Shown here: positions 24,301-34,760 of the stretch, piece by piece | Numbering within the stretch: position 1 is the stretch's first letter | Layout: each line of letters starts with the position of its first letter | NCBI GenBank assembly: GCA_030949385.1 | Contig: JAUZSP010000002.1 | Location: 53,501-117,500, forward strand | Direction: 5' to 3' | Length of the DNA stretch: 64,000 bases | Source: Gammaproteobacteria bacterium | GTDB taxonomy: Bacteria > Pseudomonadota > Gammaproteobacteria > JAUZRS01 | Translations under genes and position numbers: made by a program | Notes under the pieces: model-generated | What the model saw: the letters and a program-made list of their open reading frames with translations, nothing else | Database searches by the model: none | Told to the model about the DNA's origin: nothing

Positions 24301-25113
24301 TCAGACTGTTTGATCTTTGACAAACAGCTCAGCTAATTTCTTCCCAGGCTGTTCAGCGCGCATAAACGCCTCTCCAACTAAAAAAGCATGAACTTGGTTT
24401 TTACGCATCAGCTCGACATCCGCTTTTGCATGAATACCACTCTCTGTCACCAGCAGAACACCCTCAGGAATCATCTCCAACATATCCAGCGTGGTGTTTA
24501 GGCTGGTCTCAAAGGTACGCAGATTACGATTGTTGATCCCAATCAGTGGTGCGTTGAGGTTGAGGGCGCGTTGCATCTCGGCTCGGTCATGCACTTCCAC
24601 TAAGACATCCATCCCCAGCTTCGTAGCTAACTGGTGCAGTTCGGCCAGCGGTTGATCTCCCAGTGCGGAGACAATCAGCAAAATACAGTCGGCGCTCATG
24701 GCGCGGGCTTCGTAGACTTGATAGGGATCAATAATAAAATCTTTACGAATCACCGGCAGCGTACAGGCGGCTCTTGCCTGTTTTAGGTAAGTTTCGCTGC
24801 CCTGAAAAAAGTCACGGTCGGTGAGGACGGAGAGACAGGCTGCTCCGCCCTTTTCATAGCTTTGGGCAAGGTCGGCGGGGATAAAGTGTTCCCGTAATAA
24901 GCCTTTGCTGGGCGAGGCTTTTTTGATCTCAGCGATCACCGCCGCATTGCCCGCGTTGATTTTGGTTTGCAGTGCAGCAGTGAAGCCGCGTGGTGAATCG
25001 GCGTGCTGCAATTGCTGCTTGAGGTCATCAATGCTGACCGTTTGAGAACGCTCAGCGATCTCTTCATGTTTGCGTTGCAGAATTTTTTGCAGGATGTCGG
25101 GGGGACTTTGCAT
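24301..25113 (-). CDS. trpC: Indole-3-glycerol phosphate synthase
   Basis: Converts CdRP to indole-3-glycerol phosphate in tryptophan synthesis. The 270 residues have the standard N-terminal stretch [18 protein letters not shown] and the TIM-barrel landmarks [17 protein letters not shown] (Lys and Ser of the active site), [55 protein letters not shown] and [12 protein letters not shown]. The 3' 238 bases are duplicated at 10251-10488, and the gene may be a chimera whose last third arrived with the island. The final residues (KDQTV) differ from the remnant. It is the last gene of the trp operon, 15 bases after hicB. Confidence 0.96.
   Translation of the reverse strand: MQSPPDILQKILQRKHEEIAERSQTVSIDDLKQQLQHADSPRGFTAALQTKINAGNAAVIAEIKKASPSKGLLREHFIPADLAQSYEKGGAACLSVLTDRDFFQGSETYLKQARAACTLPVIRKDFIIDPYQVYEARAMSADCILLIVSALGDQPLAELHQLATKLGMDVLVEVHDRAEMQRALNLNAPLIGINNRNLRTFETSLNTTLDMLEMIPEGVLLVTESGIHAKADVELMRKNQVHAFLVGEAFMRAEQPGKKLAELFVKDQTV
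24321..24558. repeat. Right 238-bp direct repeat flanking the island
   Basis: Same-orientation partner of 10251-10488, inside the intact trpC, with six mismatches and no gaps. The spacing between copies is 14,070 bases. Confidence 0.95.
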
Positions 25114-25128
25114 GTTTTTGCTCTAAGT

Positions 25129-25476
25129 TTATTTGTGATCGTGGGTGAGAGAGCCGCGCAGTAGATCGGTGCAGAGGTTGTTGAGGCTTCGATCGGATTG
25201 CGCGGCTCTAATCGCCAGTGCTTTGTGTAAATCTTGACCGACACGCAGGACAAATTTTCCTGAAAAGGTGCGCGTGACCAGAGATGAGGGGAGTGGCAAT
25301 TCCTCTTCCTGATGGATTTTTACCCATTCTGAAACGATTTCGCACAGTTCACGGTAGACTTCTGTTTCATTGCTGCCATGACAGCAAGGGCCAATCAATC
25401 CTGGAGAAGAGCCGATATAACACTGCTCATCATCAGACCATTCAACAAGTTTGAGGTAGCGATCTGCTATTTTCAT
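25129..25476 (-). CDS. hicB: HicB-family antitoxin
   Basis: 115 residues. The N-terminal half is a HicB pseudo-RNase H domain (YLKLVEWSDDEQCYIGSSPGLIGPCCHG, then EVYRELCEIVSEWV), and the C-terminal half a ribbon-helix-helix-like DNA-binding segment (SGKFVLRVGQDLHKALAIRAAQSDRSLNNLCTDLL, about 71-105). The expected role is to bind HicA and repress its own promoter. The start overlaps the hicA stop by 4 bases, the usual toxin-first order. The module sits between the trpD remnant and trpC, so it interrupts the trp operon and may be co-transcribed with it. Confidence 0.88.
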   Translation of the reverse strand: MKIADRYLKLVEWSDDEQCYIGSSPGLIGPCCHGSNETEVYRELCEIVSEWVKIHQEEELPLPSSLVTRTFSGKFVLRVGQDLHKALAIRAAQSDRSLNNLCTDLLRGSLTHDHK

Positions 25477-25667
25477 TTTTTTGCCTCGGCAATTTTTTGC
25501 TCAACTTCCCTTTCTTGATAACGACGTGCATCGTTACCTGACTTGCCCGAAAGTGTAATTTTTGCTCCAGAAATATGGAGAAAGTTTCGGTGGCTACCTT
25601 TGCCACCTCGATGAGTAAAACCGGCTTTTTCCAATTGAGCGATCAATTCGCGAATTTTTTTGGGCAT
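25473..25667 (-). CDS. hicA: HicA-family mRNA interferase toxin
   Basis: 64 residues, typical HicA length. The double-stranded RNA-binding-like fold is shown by KKIRELIAQLEKAGFTHRGGKGSHRNF with the conserved active-site His26 in GSH, then ITLSGKSGNDARRYQEREVEQKI. It cleaves mRNA when free of HicB. The gene begins just upstream of a promoter-like AT stretch (TTTTGGTACTGC at about 25683-25694 on the plus strand) and 31 bases from the trpD remnant. All key residues are present, so the toxin is probably functional. Confidence 0.9.
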   Translation of the reverse strand: MPKKIRELIAQLEKAGFTHRGGKGSHRNFLHISGAKITLSGKSGNDARRYQEREVEQKIAEAKK

Positions 25668-25697
25668 GATATTATGGTACTGTTTTGGTACTGCTTG

Positions 25698-25751
25698 TCA
25701 ACTTGAAACTTGATTACTCAGTGCCACCAACTTCGCCAAACGTTCCGCCCC
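25698..25751 (-). pseudogene. trpD: Truncated 3' end of trpD
   Basis: On the minus strand this short segment reads [17 protein letters not shown] and a TGA, matching the end of intact TrpD ([14 protein letters not shown]). 24 of 27 bases match between 25723-25749 and 26579-26605, the three differences being at synonymous positions. Upstream homology stops at about 25751. It marks the far side of the PIN toxin-antitoxin insertion, so trpD has undergone the same kind of 3' duplication as trpC. Confidence 0.8.
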
Positions 25752-25832
25752 CTGAACGTTAAGTTTACTGATTCAACTCACCGGACAACTACCCTGATAC
25801 AGGGGGGGGCTCATGGTCTCTCTCTGGAAAAA

Positions 25833-26261
25833 TTAGGTTGGGTTGTTTTGTAAGGCAATCAGGCTTCTCAGTTCACTGGGGGTGTAGATCGGCAACAGAG
25901 TCTGTTTGTAATCTTTGTTGTTGCGAGTGACCAAGCCATCCACGTTACAGTTGGTGGCAGAATAGTACTGAATTGCATCTTCAAAATCATTAAATTGTGA
26001 GTTTAATGCACGTTCAACCACGCTGCTGTTGACCTCAGCGATGTGAAACAGAGAGAGTAGGTTTTTGATTTCAATGCGTGCTCGTTTGCGGTTGAGGGCT
26101 TTTGAGAGCAAATAATCGAGGGTCGTAATGGTGGTGGCACACAGATAGCCTTCGATGCGGCCTGTTTCGACTGAGCCAATCACTTCTGTGGAGAGTTCAA
26201 CAAATGGTTTTCGGTTGAGCAGCAGGTCGAGAATGATGTTGGTATCAAATAAGATGTTCAA
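25833..26261 (-). CDS. PIN-domain toxin (VapC-like, PIN_3 type)
   Basis: 142 residues forming one PIN domain: MNILFDTNIILDLLLNRKPF with Asp6, TTLDYLLSKAL with Asp49, FNDFEDAIQYYSA with Glu94/Asp95 and GLVTRNNKDY with Asp117. This is the acidic set of a Mg-dependent RNase toxin, in the PIN_3 subgroup common as solitary-looking toxins next to short antitoxins. The start overlaps the antitoxin gene by 4 bases. Located between the intact trpD and the trpD 3' remnant, it is part of a small insertion in the trp operon. The target RNA is unknown. Confidence 0.88.
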   Translation of the reverse strand: MNILFDTNIILDLLLNRKPFVELSTEVIGSVETGRIEGYLCATTITTLDYLLSKALNRKRARIEIKNLLSLFHIAEVNSSVVERALNSQFNDFEDAIQYYSATNCNVDGLVTRNNKDYKQTLLPIYTPSELRSLIALQNNPT

Positions 26262-26494
26262 AGGTACTTTTGCTCTAGATGTTTTTTGTACTCTTCTTCA
26301 TCGCCTTGTTGCGACTCTAATAAGCCAATGAGTGAACGAGTGATGGGGGGGATTTTATTGGGCTGTTTTTTCTGGTTCAGAAACTGAAAGTAGTCGGCCA
26401 CGACTTGAGAAAGTGATTTGTCGTTCTGCTTGGCATAACGTTTTGCCTGCTCGATGAGGTTGTCATCTAGGCGTAAGGTGAGCTTGGTCTGCAT
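26258..26494 (-). CDS. Ribbon-helix-helix antitoxin of the PIN toxin
   Basis: 78 residues. The N-terminal part MQTKLTLRLDDNLIEQAKRYAKQNDKSLSQVVADYF is a canonical ribbon-helix-helix DNA-binding fold (DUF6364 type); the C-terminal acidic tail (LLESQQGDEEEYKKHLEQKYL) is the likely toxin-binding segment. The antitoxin is first and overlaps the toxin by 4 bases, a typical autoregulated order. An inverted repeat TTGACGTATTtatattttttaAATACGTCAA-like arrangement just upstream (about 26508-26540) could be its operator. Confidence 0.87.
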   Translation of the reverse strand: MQTKLTLRLDDNLIEQAKRYAKQNDKSLSQVVADYFQFLNQKKQPNKIPPITRSLIGLLESQQGDEEEYKKHLEQKYL

Positions 26495-26507
26495 TAGTGT
26501 TCTCTTT

Positions 26508-26541
26508 TGACGTATTTATATTTTTTAATAATACGTCAAAA
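26508..26541. promoter_or_regulatory. Inverted repeat upstream of the antitoxin gene
   Basis: TTTTGACGTATT and AATACGTCAAAA are perfect inverted 12-mers separated by about ten AT-only bases, positioned 13 bases before the antitoxin start on the minus strand. This is the expected place and form for a ribbon-helix-helix antitoxin operator. Confidence 0.6.
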
Positions 26542-26562
26542 GGTTCCGTTAGGGAATGCTTT

Positions 26563-27576
26563 TTAGGCTTGGCTTAGGGCTACTAACTTCGCTAAACGTT
26601 CCGCCGCTTCACCGCTGGCGATCACTTCCAGCGCCTTTTCCACTCCCGCTTCTAAGGTGGTTGTGATGCCCGAAACATAAAGGGCCGCTCCGGCGTTCAG
26701 AGCGACAATGTCGCGGGCGGGGGTGGCTTCGTTGGCCAGTACCGATTGGATCATGGCCAGACTCTCTTGAGCACCATCGACGCGGATGTGGCTCAGATCG
26801 GCGCGTGGCAGGGCGAACTGTTCGGGGCTGAGTTGATAGGTTTTAATCTCGCCACCTTTCAGCTCGGCCACTAAGGTCTCCGAGGCGATGCTGATCTCAT
26901 CCAGACCGTCCACAGCGTGAACCACCATCACATGGCGACTGCCGAGTTGTTTTAACACTTCGGCTAAGGGTTCGACCCAATCGGCATCGAAAACCCCCAG
27001 CACTTGATTGGGCGCAGAAGCAGGGTTGGTCAGTGGGCCGAGCACATTAAAGAGGGTGCGTACCGCCATCTCTTTACGCGGCCCGATGGCGTGTTTCATC
27101 GCGCTGTGGTGTTTGGGGGCAAACAGAAACCCAACGCCGATCTCTTCGATGCAGTGCGCGACTTGTTCGGGGCTGAGGTCGAGATTGACCCCTGCCGCTT
27201 CCAGCACGTCGGCGCTGCCGGATTTGCTGGAGACGGAGCGGTTGCCGTGTTTGGCCACCTGTGCGCCTGCCGCTGCGGCAACAAAGGCGCTGGCGGTGGA
27301 GATGTTGAAGCTGCCTGAGGCATCGCCGCCAGTACCGCAGGTGTCCACTAAATGTTCGCCGGAGACCGGCACTTTGCTGGCCAGTTCGCGCATGACGCGG
27401 GCGGCAGCTACGATTTCATCGACGGTCTCGCCTTTCATTCGTAAGCCGATCAGAAAGCCACCAATTTGTGCGTCGGTGGCGTGACCGGTCATGATCAAAC
27501 GCATGGTGTCAGTCATCATTTCGCTGCTGAGATCGTGGTGTTCCATCACGGTGGTAATGGCGGTGTGCATGCTCAT
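26563..27576 (-). CDS. trpD: Anthranilate phosphoribosyltransferase
   Basis: Transfers phosphoribose from PRPP to anthranilate. 337 residues, the usual size. The PRPP and glycine loops are clear: [51 protein letters not shown], then [35 protein letters not shown]. The annotated start [17 protein letters not shown] may begin at the second Met. Its 3' end is duplicated at 25698-25751 across the PIN toxin-antitoxin module, showing where foreign DNA entered while leaving the gene intact. Confidence 0.96.
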   Translation of the reverse strand: MSMHTAITTVMEHHDLSSEMMTDTMRLIMTGHATDAQIGGFLIGLRMKGETVDEIVAAARVMRELASKVPVSGEHLVDTCGTGGDASGSFNISTASAFVAAAAGAQVAKHGNRSVSSKSGSADVLEAAGVNLDLSPEQVAHCIEEIGVGFLFAPKHHSAMKHAIGPRKEMAVRTLFNVLGPLTNPASAPNQVLGVFDADWVEPLAEVLKQLGSRHVMVVHAVDGLDEISIASETLVAELKGGEIKTYQLSPEQFALPRADLSHIRVDGAQESLAMIQSVLANEATPARDIVALNAGAALYVSGITTTLEAGVEKALEVIASGEAAERLAKLVALSQA

Positions 27577-27606
27577 GGTGTTCTGCTCCCTACAAAGGTG
27601 GATTGC

Positions 27607-28185
27607 TTACATCTTTAAAAAATTGGCGAGAAGGTCGTGACCGTGTTGGGTCAAGATGGATTCGGGGTGAAACTGCACGCCTTCGATGGGCAGGCTTTTG
27701 TGGCGTACGCCCATGATCTCATCCCGCTCACCGGCTTCGTTTTCAGTCCACGCGGTGACCTCCAAGCAGTTGGGCAGCGAGGCTGTTTCGATCACCAGTG
27801 AGTGGTAACGGGTTGCTTGATACGGGTTGCTCAAACCCTGAAAAACGCCGCTGCCGTGGTGATGAATCAGCGAGGTTTTGCCGTGCATGATCTCTTTGGC
27901 GTGGACGATGTTGCCACCAAACACCTGGCCGATGCTCTGATGCCCCAAGCAGACCCCCAGAATCGGCAGCTTGCCTGTGTAGTGTTCAATGGTCTGCATG
28001 GAGATGCCCGCTTCATTGGGGGTGCAAGGGCTAGGGGAGATCATAATGCGTTCAGGGTTCAGCGCCTCGATCTGTTCGAGTGTGATTTGATCGTTGCGCT
28101 GCACCACGACCTCTGCGCCCAGCTCGCCGAGGTATTGCACCAAGTTGTAGGTGAATGAATCGTAGTTGTCGATCATCAAGACCAT
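27607..28185 (-). CDS. trpG: Anthranilate synthase component II, glutamine amidotransferase
   Basis: Class I glutamine amidotransferase delivering ammonia to TrpE. Taking the ATG at 28185 ([20 protein letters not shown]), preceded by TTTGGAGCAAAC, gives 192 residues, the normal length; a frame open to 28239 would overlap trpE and lacks the family start. The catalytic triad is visible: Cys in [14 protein letters not shown], then His and Glu in [22 protein letters not shown] is the oxyanion segment. It lies between trpE and trpD in the trp operon. Confidence 0.96.
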   Translation of the reverse strand: MVLMIDNYDSFTYNLVQYLGELGAEVVVQRNDQITLEQIEALNPERIMISPSPCTPNEAGISMQTIEHYTGKLPILGVCLGHQSIGQVFGGNIVHAKEIMHGKTSLIHHHGSGVFQGLSNPYQATRYHSLVIETASLPNCLEVTAWTENEAGERDEIMGVRHKSLPIEGVQFHPESILTQHGHDLLANFLKM

Positions 28186-28216
28186 GTTGTTTGCTCCAAA
28201 AGTGTCGAGATGACGG

Positions 28217-29716
28217 TTAGCGATGACGATGGCCGCCATTAAGACCGGCCTCAGCTTTGCTTACGGCGCGAAAGACGGCGCGGCCTTTGTTCATGGTTTC
28301 TGCCCATTCGCTTTCTGGCACTGAATCATAAACGATGCCCGCACCCGCTTGAATGTGCAGCTTGCCCTCTTTGATCACGGCGGTGCGAATGGCGATGGCG
28401 GTGTCCATGTTGCCGTTCCATGAAAGATAACCCACTGCACCGGAGTAGATGCCGCGTTTGACCGGCTCCAGTTCGTCGATGATCTCCATTGCGCGCACTT
28501 TGGGTGCGCCGCTGACGGTTCCGGCGGGAAAGGTGGCGCGCAAAACGTCCATCGCGCTGAGGTTGGGTTTCAGCGTGCCGGTGACGTTGGAGACGATGTG
28601 CATCACATGGGAGTAGCGTTCGATGATCATTTTATCGGTTAACTTGACGCTGCCGGTTTGGCTCACCCGGCCTGCATCGTTGCGGCCTAAGTCGATCAGC
28701 ATCAGATGTTCCGCCCGCTCTTTCGGGTCGGCCAACAGCTCTTTTTCCAGTGCCAAATCGTGGCGTTCATCCACGCCCCGAGGCCGAGTTCCGGCGATGG
28801 GGCGCACGGTGACTTCGTTTTCTTCCAGACGCACTAAGATTTCCGGTGAGGAGCCGACGACTTGATGATCCTGTAGGTCGAGATAATACATGTAGGGCGA
28901 TGGGTTTAAGTTGCGCAGGGCGCGGTAGAGATCCAACGGTGGGGCTTGAAAGGGGATTGAAAGCCGTTGGGACAGCACCACCTGCATAACATCGCCGTCA
29001 ATAATGTATTCACGGGCTTTAGCAACAGCCGCTTTGTAACCGGTCTCGGTGAAGCCAGAGATAAAGTCGCTTTCTTGTACTGAACGCGGCGTTTTCAGAG
29101 TTTGATAGCCGTCGTGGTTTGGGGCGCTGGCGAGCTTTTTTTGCAGTTGATCCAGCCGTTGCTGTCCGACGTGGTAGGCGTTTTCTGTTTGTGGATCGAC
29201 CTGCACGATGATGGAAAGTGTGCCGCTTAAGTTATCAAACACCACCACTTCTTCGGAGAGCATCAATAAAATATCGGGTGTGTTTAGCTCATCGGGTTTT
29301 GTGCAGACACCCAATCGAGGCTCGATGTAACGCACCGTATCGTAACCAAAATAGCCCACCAAGCCACCGCTGAAGCGAGGCAATCCTTCGATTTCGGGAA
29401 CGCGGTATTTTGCCTGTTCCGTTTCGATCCAAGCCAGCGGGTCGGCCACGGTTTCGGTGTGAATGAGCGTGCCGTCCCGTTCGACTTCGATTTGTTGACC
29501 AATAACCTTAATGACCTGACGGCAGGGCAGACCGATGATGGAGTAACGTCCCCACTTTTCACCGCCGTGTACCGATTCAAACAGATAGGAGTAAGGGCCA
29601 TTGGCCAATTTTAGGTAGGTGGAGAGAGGGGTGTCCAGATCCGCCAATACCTCACGACTGAGAGGGATGCGGTTGTAACCTTGTTGGCTAAATTTTTTGA
29701 ATTGTTGGGGGGTCAT
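28217..29716 (-). CDS. trpE: Anthranilate synthase component I
   Basis: Converts chorismate and ammonia to anthranilate. 499 residues. The feedback-inhibition Trp-binding segment is present near the N-terminus ([30 protein letters not shown], with the LLES-type motif). The chorismate-binding core includes [77 protein letters not shown] and [14 protein letters not shown]. It heads the trp cluster downstream of gph; a 183-base gap upstream holds a tandem repeat rather than a recognisable leader peptide with Trp codons. Confidence 0.97.
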   Translation of the reverse strand: MTPQQFKKFSQQGYNRIPLSREVLADLDTPLSTYLKLANGPYSYLFESVHGGEKWGRYSIIGLPCRQVIKVIGQQIEVERDGTLIHTETVADPLAWIETEQAKYRVPEIEGLPRFSGGLVGYFGYDTVRYIEPRLGVCTKPDELNTPDILLMLSEEVVVFDNLSGTLSIIVQVDPQTENAYHVGQQRLDQLQKKLASAPNHDGYQTLKTPRSVQESDFISGFTETGYKAAVAKAREYIIDGDVMQVVLSQRLSIPFQAPPLDLYRALRNLNPSPYMYYLDLQDHQVVGSSPEILVRLEENEVTVRPIAGTRPRGVDERHDLALEKELLADPKERAEHLMLIDLGRNDAGRVSQTGSVKLTDKMIIERYSHVMHIVSNVTGTLKPNLSAMDVLRATFPAGTVSGAPKVRAMEIIDELEPVKRGIYSGAVGYLSWNGNMDTAIAIRTAVIKEGKLHIQAGAGIVYDSVPESEWAETMNKGRAVFRAVSKAEAGLNGGHRHR

Positions 29717-29866
29717 AGAAGATCACTTTTTAAGACAGAGGCGAAAAACGGGTGGGATGGATAGGGTTTAATGGAACCATCGCCAGCGGTTTCTGCTTGG
29801 AGTAAAAACGAACATTATGAACCTTTAATTATGAGGTGTTGAGCTAGGCTTTTTGCACTAACCCAA

Positions 29867-29904
29867 CGGGATAAAAGAACCTACTCGGGATAAAAGAACC
29901 TACT
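29867..29904. repeat. Perfect 19-bp tandem duplication at the end of gph
   Basis: CGGGATAAAAGAACCTACT occurs twice back to back (29867-29885 and 29886-29904). The second copy contains the gph stop codon, so the first copy is a duplicate lying just downstream of it in the gph-trpE spacer. Confidence 0.92.
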
Positions 29905-30574
29905 GTTCTAGCAGGGCTTCGATCTCTTGCATCGAGTCCACCACGGCATCGGGGTTGTAGTTGCGAATGTCTTCGCCGTGATTGTAACCGTAGCTCATGC
30001 AAATGATCTGAAAACCCGCCGCTCGTGCCGCTTTAACGTCACTTTTGGAATCACCTAACATCATCGCATCTGTTGGTGCTACGCCCATTTTTTCTGCGGC
30101 GTGCAGCAGGGGCAGGGGGTCGGGCTTTTTCTTCGCCAAGGTATCGCCACTGACGATGATCTCAAAATAGTCAAAAATGCCCAGATCTTTTAGCAGCGGC
30201 AGGGTGAACTGCGCCGCTTTGTTGGTCACACAGCCGATCTGATAACCGGCTTTTTGCATGTAAGCCAAACCCTCGACCACCCCAGGATAGAGGCAGCTGC
30301 GTTTGCTGGTGTTGTCGGCGTACAGATCCATAAAGATCGGTAACGCTTTGGCGTACAACGTCGCTTCAGGCTCCCCATCCAGTTGGTTCAGGAGGCCGCG
30401 TTTCACCAGTCGTTCAACGCCGTTGCCGACCCATTGGCGCACCGCTGCTTCACCTCGAATGGGCAGATCCAGCGCGATCATCATTTGATCAATGCAGTAG
30501 GCCAGATCGGGCACGCTGTCCACCAGTGTGCCGTCAACGTCAATCAACAGCATTTTGGGTTTGCGAAGAGCCAT
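29900..30574 (-). CDS. gph: Phosphoglycolate phosphatase, HAD superfamily
   Basis: Hydrolyses 2-phosphoglycolate, relevant to Rubisco oxygenation in an autotroph and to DNA repair products. 224 residues. HAD motifs: I LLIDVDGTLVDS (9-20), II GCVTNKAAQF, III KKKPDPLPLL, IV MMLGDSKSDVKAA. The cap region between motifs I and II fits Gph rather than a phosphoserine phosphatase. It lies 2 bases after rpe in an rpe-gph-trpE order known from many gammaproteobacteria. The stop codon is inside a tandem 19-bp duplication. Confidence 0.94.
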   Translation of the reverse strand: MALRKPKMLLIDVDGTLVDSVPDLAYCIDQMMIALDLPIRGEAAVRQWVGNGVERLVKRGLLNQLDGEPEATLYAKALPIFMDLYADNTSKRSCLYPGVVEGLAYMQKAGYQIGCVTNKAAQFTLPLLKDLGIFDYFEIIVSGDTLAKKKPDPLPLLHAAEKMGVAPTDAMMLGDSKSDVKAARAAGFQIICMSYGYNHGEDIRNYNPDAVVDSMQEIEALLEQ

Positions 30575-30576
30575 CT

Positions 30577-31269
30577 TTAGCTGCCTGCTTTGGCCAGTTC
30601 GGCGCGCATGTCAGCCAAAATGGTGTTGTAGACGTTGGTATCGCTGCTGTTTTTAGCACCGAAAATGGCAGAACCGGCGACAAACATATCGGCACCTGCT
30701 TCTTTGATTTCGCGGATGTTGTTGGTTTTCACGCCGCCATCCACTTCCAAACGGATGTCGTAACCGGACTCGTCAATCAGTTTGCGTGCTTCACGCAGTT
30801 TGTCGAGGGTGGCAGGGATGAAACTTTGACCGCCAAAACCGGGGTTAACGGACATCAACAAAACGACATCGACTTTGTCCAGTACGTATTTGAGTGCGTC
30901 TAGAGAAGTCGCAGGGTTGAAAACCAGACCGGATTTACAGCCGTTCTCTTTGATTAACTGCAAGGTACGATCAACGTGTTCTGAGGCTTCGGGGTGGAAG
31001 GTGATGTAGCTGGCACCGGCTTTGGCAAAATCAGGGATGATGCGATCAACGGGTTTGACCATCAAATGCACATCAATGTCAGCGGTCACGCCGTGGCTGC
31101 GCAGAGCGTCACACACCAACGGCCCGATGGTCAGGTTGGGAACGTAGTGGTTGTCCATCACATCAAAGTGAACCACGTCCGCGCCAGAGGCCAAAACGTT
31201 ATCGACCTCTTCTCCTAAACGAGCAAAGTCAGCGGATAGGATGGAGGGTGCAATTAAGTCTGTAGCCAT
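30577..31269 (-). CDS. rpe: Ribulose-phosphate 3-epimerase
   Basis: Interconverts ribulose 5-phosphate and xylulose 5-phosphate for the pentose phosphate and Calvin pathways. The ATG at 31269 ([22 protein letters not shown]), with AAGAGG upstream, gives 230 residues, as in the family; an in-frame ATG at 31287 would overlap that ribosome site. Motifs: [20 protein letters not shown] (metal-binding His and Asp), [45 protein letters not shown] and VAGSAIF. It is divergent from tkt, sharing the 374-base spacer. Confidence 0.96.
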   Translation of the reverse strand: MATDLIAPSILSADFARLGEEVDNVLASGADVVHFDVMDNHYVPNLTIGPLVCDALRSHGVTADIDVHLMVKPVDRIIPDFAKAGASYITFHPEASEHVDRTLQLIKENGCKSGLVFNPATSLDALKYVLDKVDVVLLMSVNPGFGGQSFIPATLDKLREARKLIDESGYDIRLEVDGGVKTNNIREIKEAGADMFVAGSAIFGAKNSSDTNVYNTILADMRAELAKAGS

Positions 31270-31643
31270 GAGTGTGTGCCTCTTCATTGAATGCGAGCAA
31301 AATAAAGTAGGCGACTTTACCCCATTGCCGCACGCTCATCAATGCAGGCAGATCCTATTTATGCCTGCATTGATTATTTCAATATCCCTAAAAGATCTGA
31401 AAAATTGAGGTAGAAAGGGGTGGCTTCTGGCTTTTTTCCGAGTTATTGCTTGCCGAACCTTCTTAACTAGGCGAAAATGCGCCCTCAATTTTTAATAGGG
31501 CTTTACATCACAAGGTTGTGGTGGCGATTGGCTGGGAGGCTGCCCTTGTTCAAAAACTAAACAGACCGTCTTGCTCCAGCGTTCATTTAGATGGACGTTG
31601 GCGACAGAATCTTAGAACTTAGAAACGTTAAAGGGGAATCTTA
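31270..31643. other. Divergent control region between rpe-gph-trp and tkt
   Basis: 374 bases without a gene. It must hold both divergent promoters. The notable element is a perfect inverted repeat at 31338-31374. AAAGGGGAATCTTA precedes the tkt ATG. No leader peptide, riboswitch or tRNA was recognised; a CbbR-type T-N11-A site could be present but cannot be separated from chance matches. Confidence 0.5.
31338..31374. promoter_or_regulatory. Perfect 13-bp inverted repeat upstream of rpe
   Basis: ATCAATGCAGGCA (31338-31350) and TGCCTGCATTGAT (31362-31374) are exact inverted copies separated by 11 bases, 69 bases upstream of the rpe start. There is no U-run on either strand, so an operator or a leader hairpin is more likely than a terminator. 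Confidence 0.65.
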
Positions 31644-33629
31644 ATGCCTTCGCGCAGAGATCTTGCTAATGCTATTCGTGCCTTGAGCATGGACGCTGTT
31701 CAGAAAGCCAACTCAGGTCACCCTGGTGCTCCAATGGGTATGGCTGATATTGCTGAAGTGTTGTGGAACAGTCACATGGATCACAACCCCAGCAACCCAG
31801 ATTGGGCGGATCGTGACCGCTTTATCCTCTCCAACGGTCATGGCTCAATGCTGATCTACTCTCTGCTGCATTTGACCGGCTACGATCTCTCCATTGACGA
31901 TCTGAAAAATTTCCGTCAATTGCACTCCAAAACCCCAGGTCATCCTGAATACGGTTATGCACCGGGTGTGGAAACCACCACTGGCCCTCTGGGTCAGGGC
32001 ATCACCAACGGTGTCGGCATGGCCATCGCTGAACGTGCGCTGGCAGCGGAGTTCAACCGCGACGGCCACACCGTTGTGGATCACAACACCTTCGTCTTCT
32101 TGGGCGACGGTTGTTTGATGGAAGGCATTTCTCACGAAGCGTGTTCTTTGGCGGGTACCTTGGGTCTGGGCAAATTGATCGCCTTCTGGGACGACAACGG
32201 CATCTCCATTGACGGTCACGTTGACGGCTGGTTTAGCGACGATACCCCCGCACGTTTTGAAGCCTACGGTTGGCAGGTGATCTCGGTTGATGGTCACAAC
32301 GCCGATAAAATCAGCGCCGCCATTGACGCCGCTAAGGCAGAAGGTGGCAAACCCACCATGATTTGCTGCAAAACCGTGATCGGTTTTGGTTCTCCTAATA
32401 AGTCGGGTTCACACTCTTGTCACGGCGCGCCTCTGGGCGACGATGAAAATGCCCTGACCAAAGAAGCCTTGGGCTGGACTGCGGCTCCGTTTGAAATCCC
32501 TGCGGACATTGCGGCGGGTTGGGATGCCAACGAAGCCGGTAAGAGCAAAGAAGCGACTTGGAATGAGACTTTCGCAGCGTATGAAGCAGCTCACCCTGAG
32601 TTGGCAGTAGAGTTTAATCGTCGCATGGCCGACGAACGTCCTGCGGATTGGGCGGAAAAATCAGCGGCTTTCATTCAAGAGTGCAACGACAAAGGCGAAA
32701 GCAAAGCAACACGTCAAGCCTCTTTGGCTTCCATTGAAGCGTACTCTCATGCCTTGCCTGAGCTGTTTGGTGGTTCTGCGGATCTGGGTTGCTCCAACTT
32801 GACCGAATGGTCGGGCTTCAAAGCAATGCGTGCTGATATTCCTGACTGCAACTACATCAACTACGGTGTGCGTGAGTTTGCCATGTCAGCGATCATGAAC
32901 GGCATCGCATTGCATGGCGGTTATGTGCCTTTCGGCGCGACCTTCTTGATGTTCTCTGAGTACGCCCGTAACGCTCTGCGGATGGCGGCTTTGATGAAGC
33001 AGCGCGCTCTGTTTGTCTACACCCATGACTCCATTGGTCTGGGTGAAGACGGTCCGACCCACCAAGCCGTTGAGCAGATTCCAACCTTGCGTTTGATCCC
33101 CAACATGCACGTTTGGCGTCCCTGTGACACCGTTGAAAGTGCCACTGCTTGGGCTGAAGCCGTTGATCGTGCTGATGGTCCGAGTTGCTTGATCTTCTCT
33201 CGTCAAGCGTTGCCGCATCAAACCCGCAGCGCCGCGCAGATCGAAGAGATCAAAAAAGGCGGTTACGTCTTGGTTGATTGTGATGGCACCCCAGATTGCA
33301 TCGTCATTGCCACTGGCTCTGAAGTGGGTCTGGCAGTGGATGCGGCGAAAGCCAGCAGCAAAAAAGTACGTGTGGTCTCCATGCCCAACACCAATGCCTT
33401 TGACGCACAAGATGCGGCTTATAAAGAGTCGGTCTTACCCAGCGCCGTGACGGCTCGGGTTGCGGTTGAAGCAGCGGTTACTGACGGCTGGTGGAAATAC
33501 GTCGGCATGAACGGCAAGGTGATCGGCATCGACACCTTCGGTGAGTCTGCGCCTGCGGGTGAGCTGTTTAAAATGTTTGGTTTCACCGTCGAAGCGGTGG
33601 GTGCTGCGATTGATGATGTCAGTGCGTAG
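31644..33629 (+). CDS. tkt: Transketolase
   Basis: Thiamine-diphosphate enzyme moving two-carbon units between sugar phosphates in the Calvin and pentose phosphate pathways. 661 residues. Visible landmarks: [21 protein letters not shown] (23-43), [40 protein letters not shown]/Mg motif [15 protein letters not shown] to [10 protein letters not shown], then in the pyrimidine domain [19 protein letters not shown] and [18 protein letters not shown] with the catalytic-type His residues. It starts the tkt-gap-pgk-pyk-fba series, all on the plus strand. Confidence 0.97.
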   Translation: MPSRRDLANAIRALSMDAVQKANSGHPGAPMGMADIAEVLWNSHMDHNPSNPDWADRDRFILSNGHGSMLIYSLLHLTGYDLSIDDLKNFRQLHSKTPGHPEYGYAPGVETTTGPLGQGITNGVGMAIAERALAAEFNRDGHTVVDHNTFVFLGDGCLMEGISHEACSLAGTLGLGKLIAFWDDNGISIDGHVDGWFSDDTPARFEAYGWQVISVDGHNADKISAAIDAAKAEGGKPTMICCKTVIGFGSPNKSGSHSCHGAPLGDDENALTKEALGWTAAPFEIPADIAAGWDANEAGKSKEATWNETFAAYEAAHPELAVEFNRRMADERPADWAEKSAAFIQECNDKGESKATRQASLASIEAYSHALPELFGGSADLGCSNLTEWSGFKAMRADIPDCNYINYGVREFAMSAIMNGIALHGGYVPFGATFLMFSEYARNALRMAALMKQRALFVYTHDSIGLGEDGPTHQAVEQIPTLRLIPNMHVWRPCDTVESATAWAEAVDRADGPSCLIFSRQALPHQTRSAAQIEEIKKGGYVLVDCDGTPDCIVIATGSEVGLAVDAAKASSKKVRVVSMPNTNAFDAQDAAYKESVLPSAVTARVAVEAAVTDGWWKYVGMNGKVIGIDTFGESAPAGELFKMFGFTVEAVGAAIDDVSA

Positions 33630-33705
33630 CTGATTTTGATGGGGTGCTTTGAGTGCCCCATTGAGCTGCTTACGCCGACGCACAGAATTTATGTAAGATA
33701 ATTGA

Positions 33706-34722
<1,017 letters not shown>

Positions 34723-34760
34723 TTGACCTAAGCCTCTTTTTGACCCCCTGGGGTCGGGAG

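Noticed and set aside
10251..24558. Site-specific integration by a tyrosine recombinase at a tRNA or short att site
   Set aside because: No integrase or tRNA gene is visible in the island, and the flanking repeats are 238 bases of coding sequence, which fits homologous recombination better.
32886..33410. Long antisense frames within tkt, gap and pgk
   Set aside because: They mirror strongly coding genes with biased third positions; no independent coding evidence.
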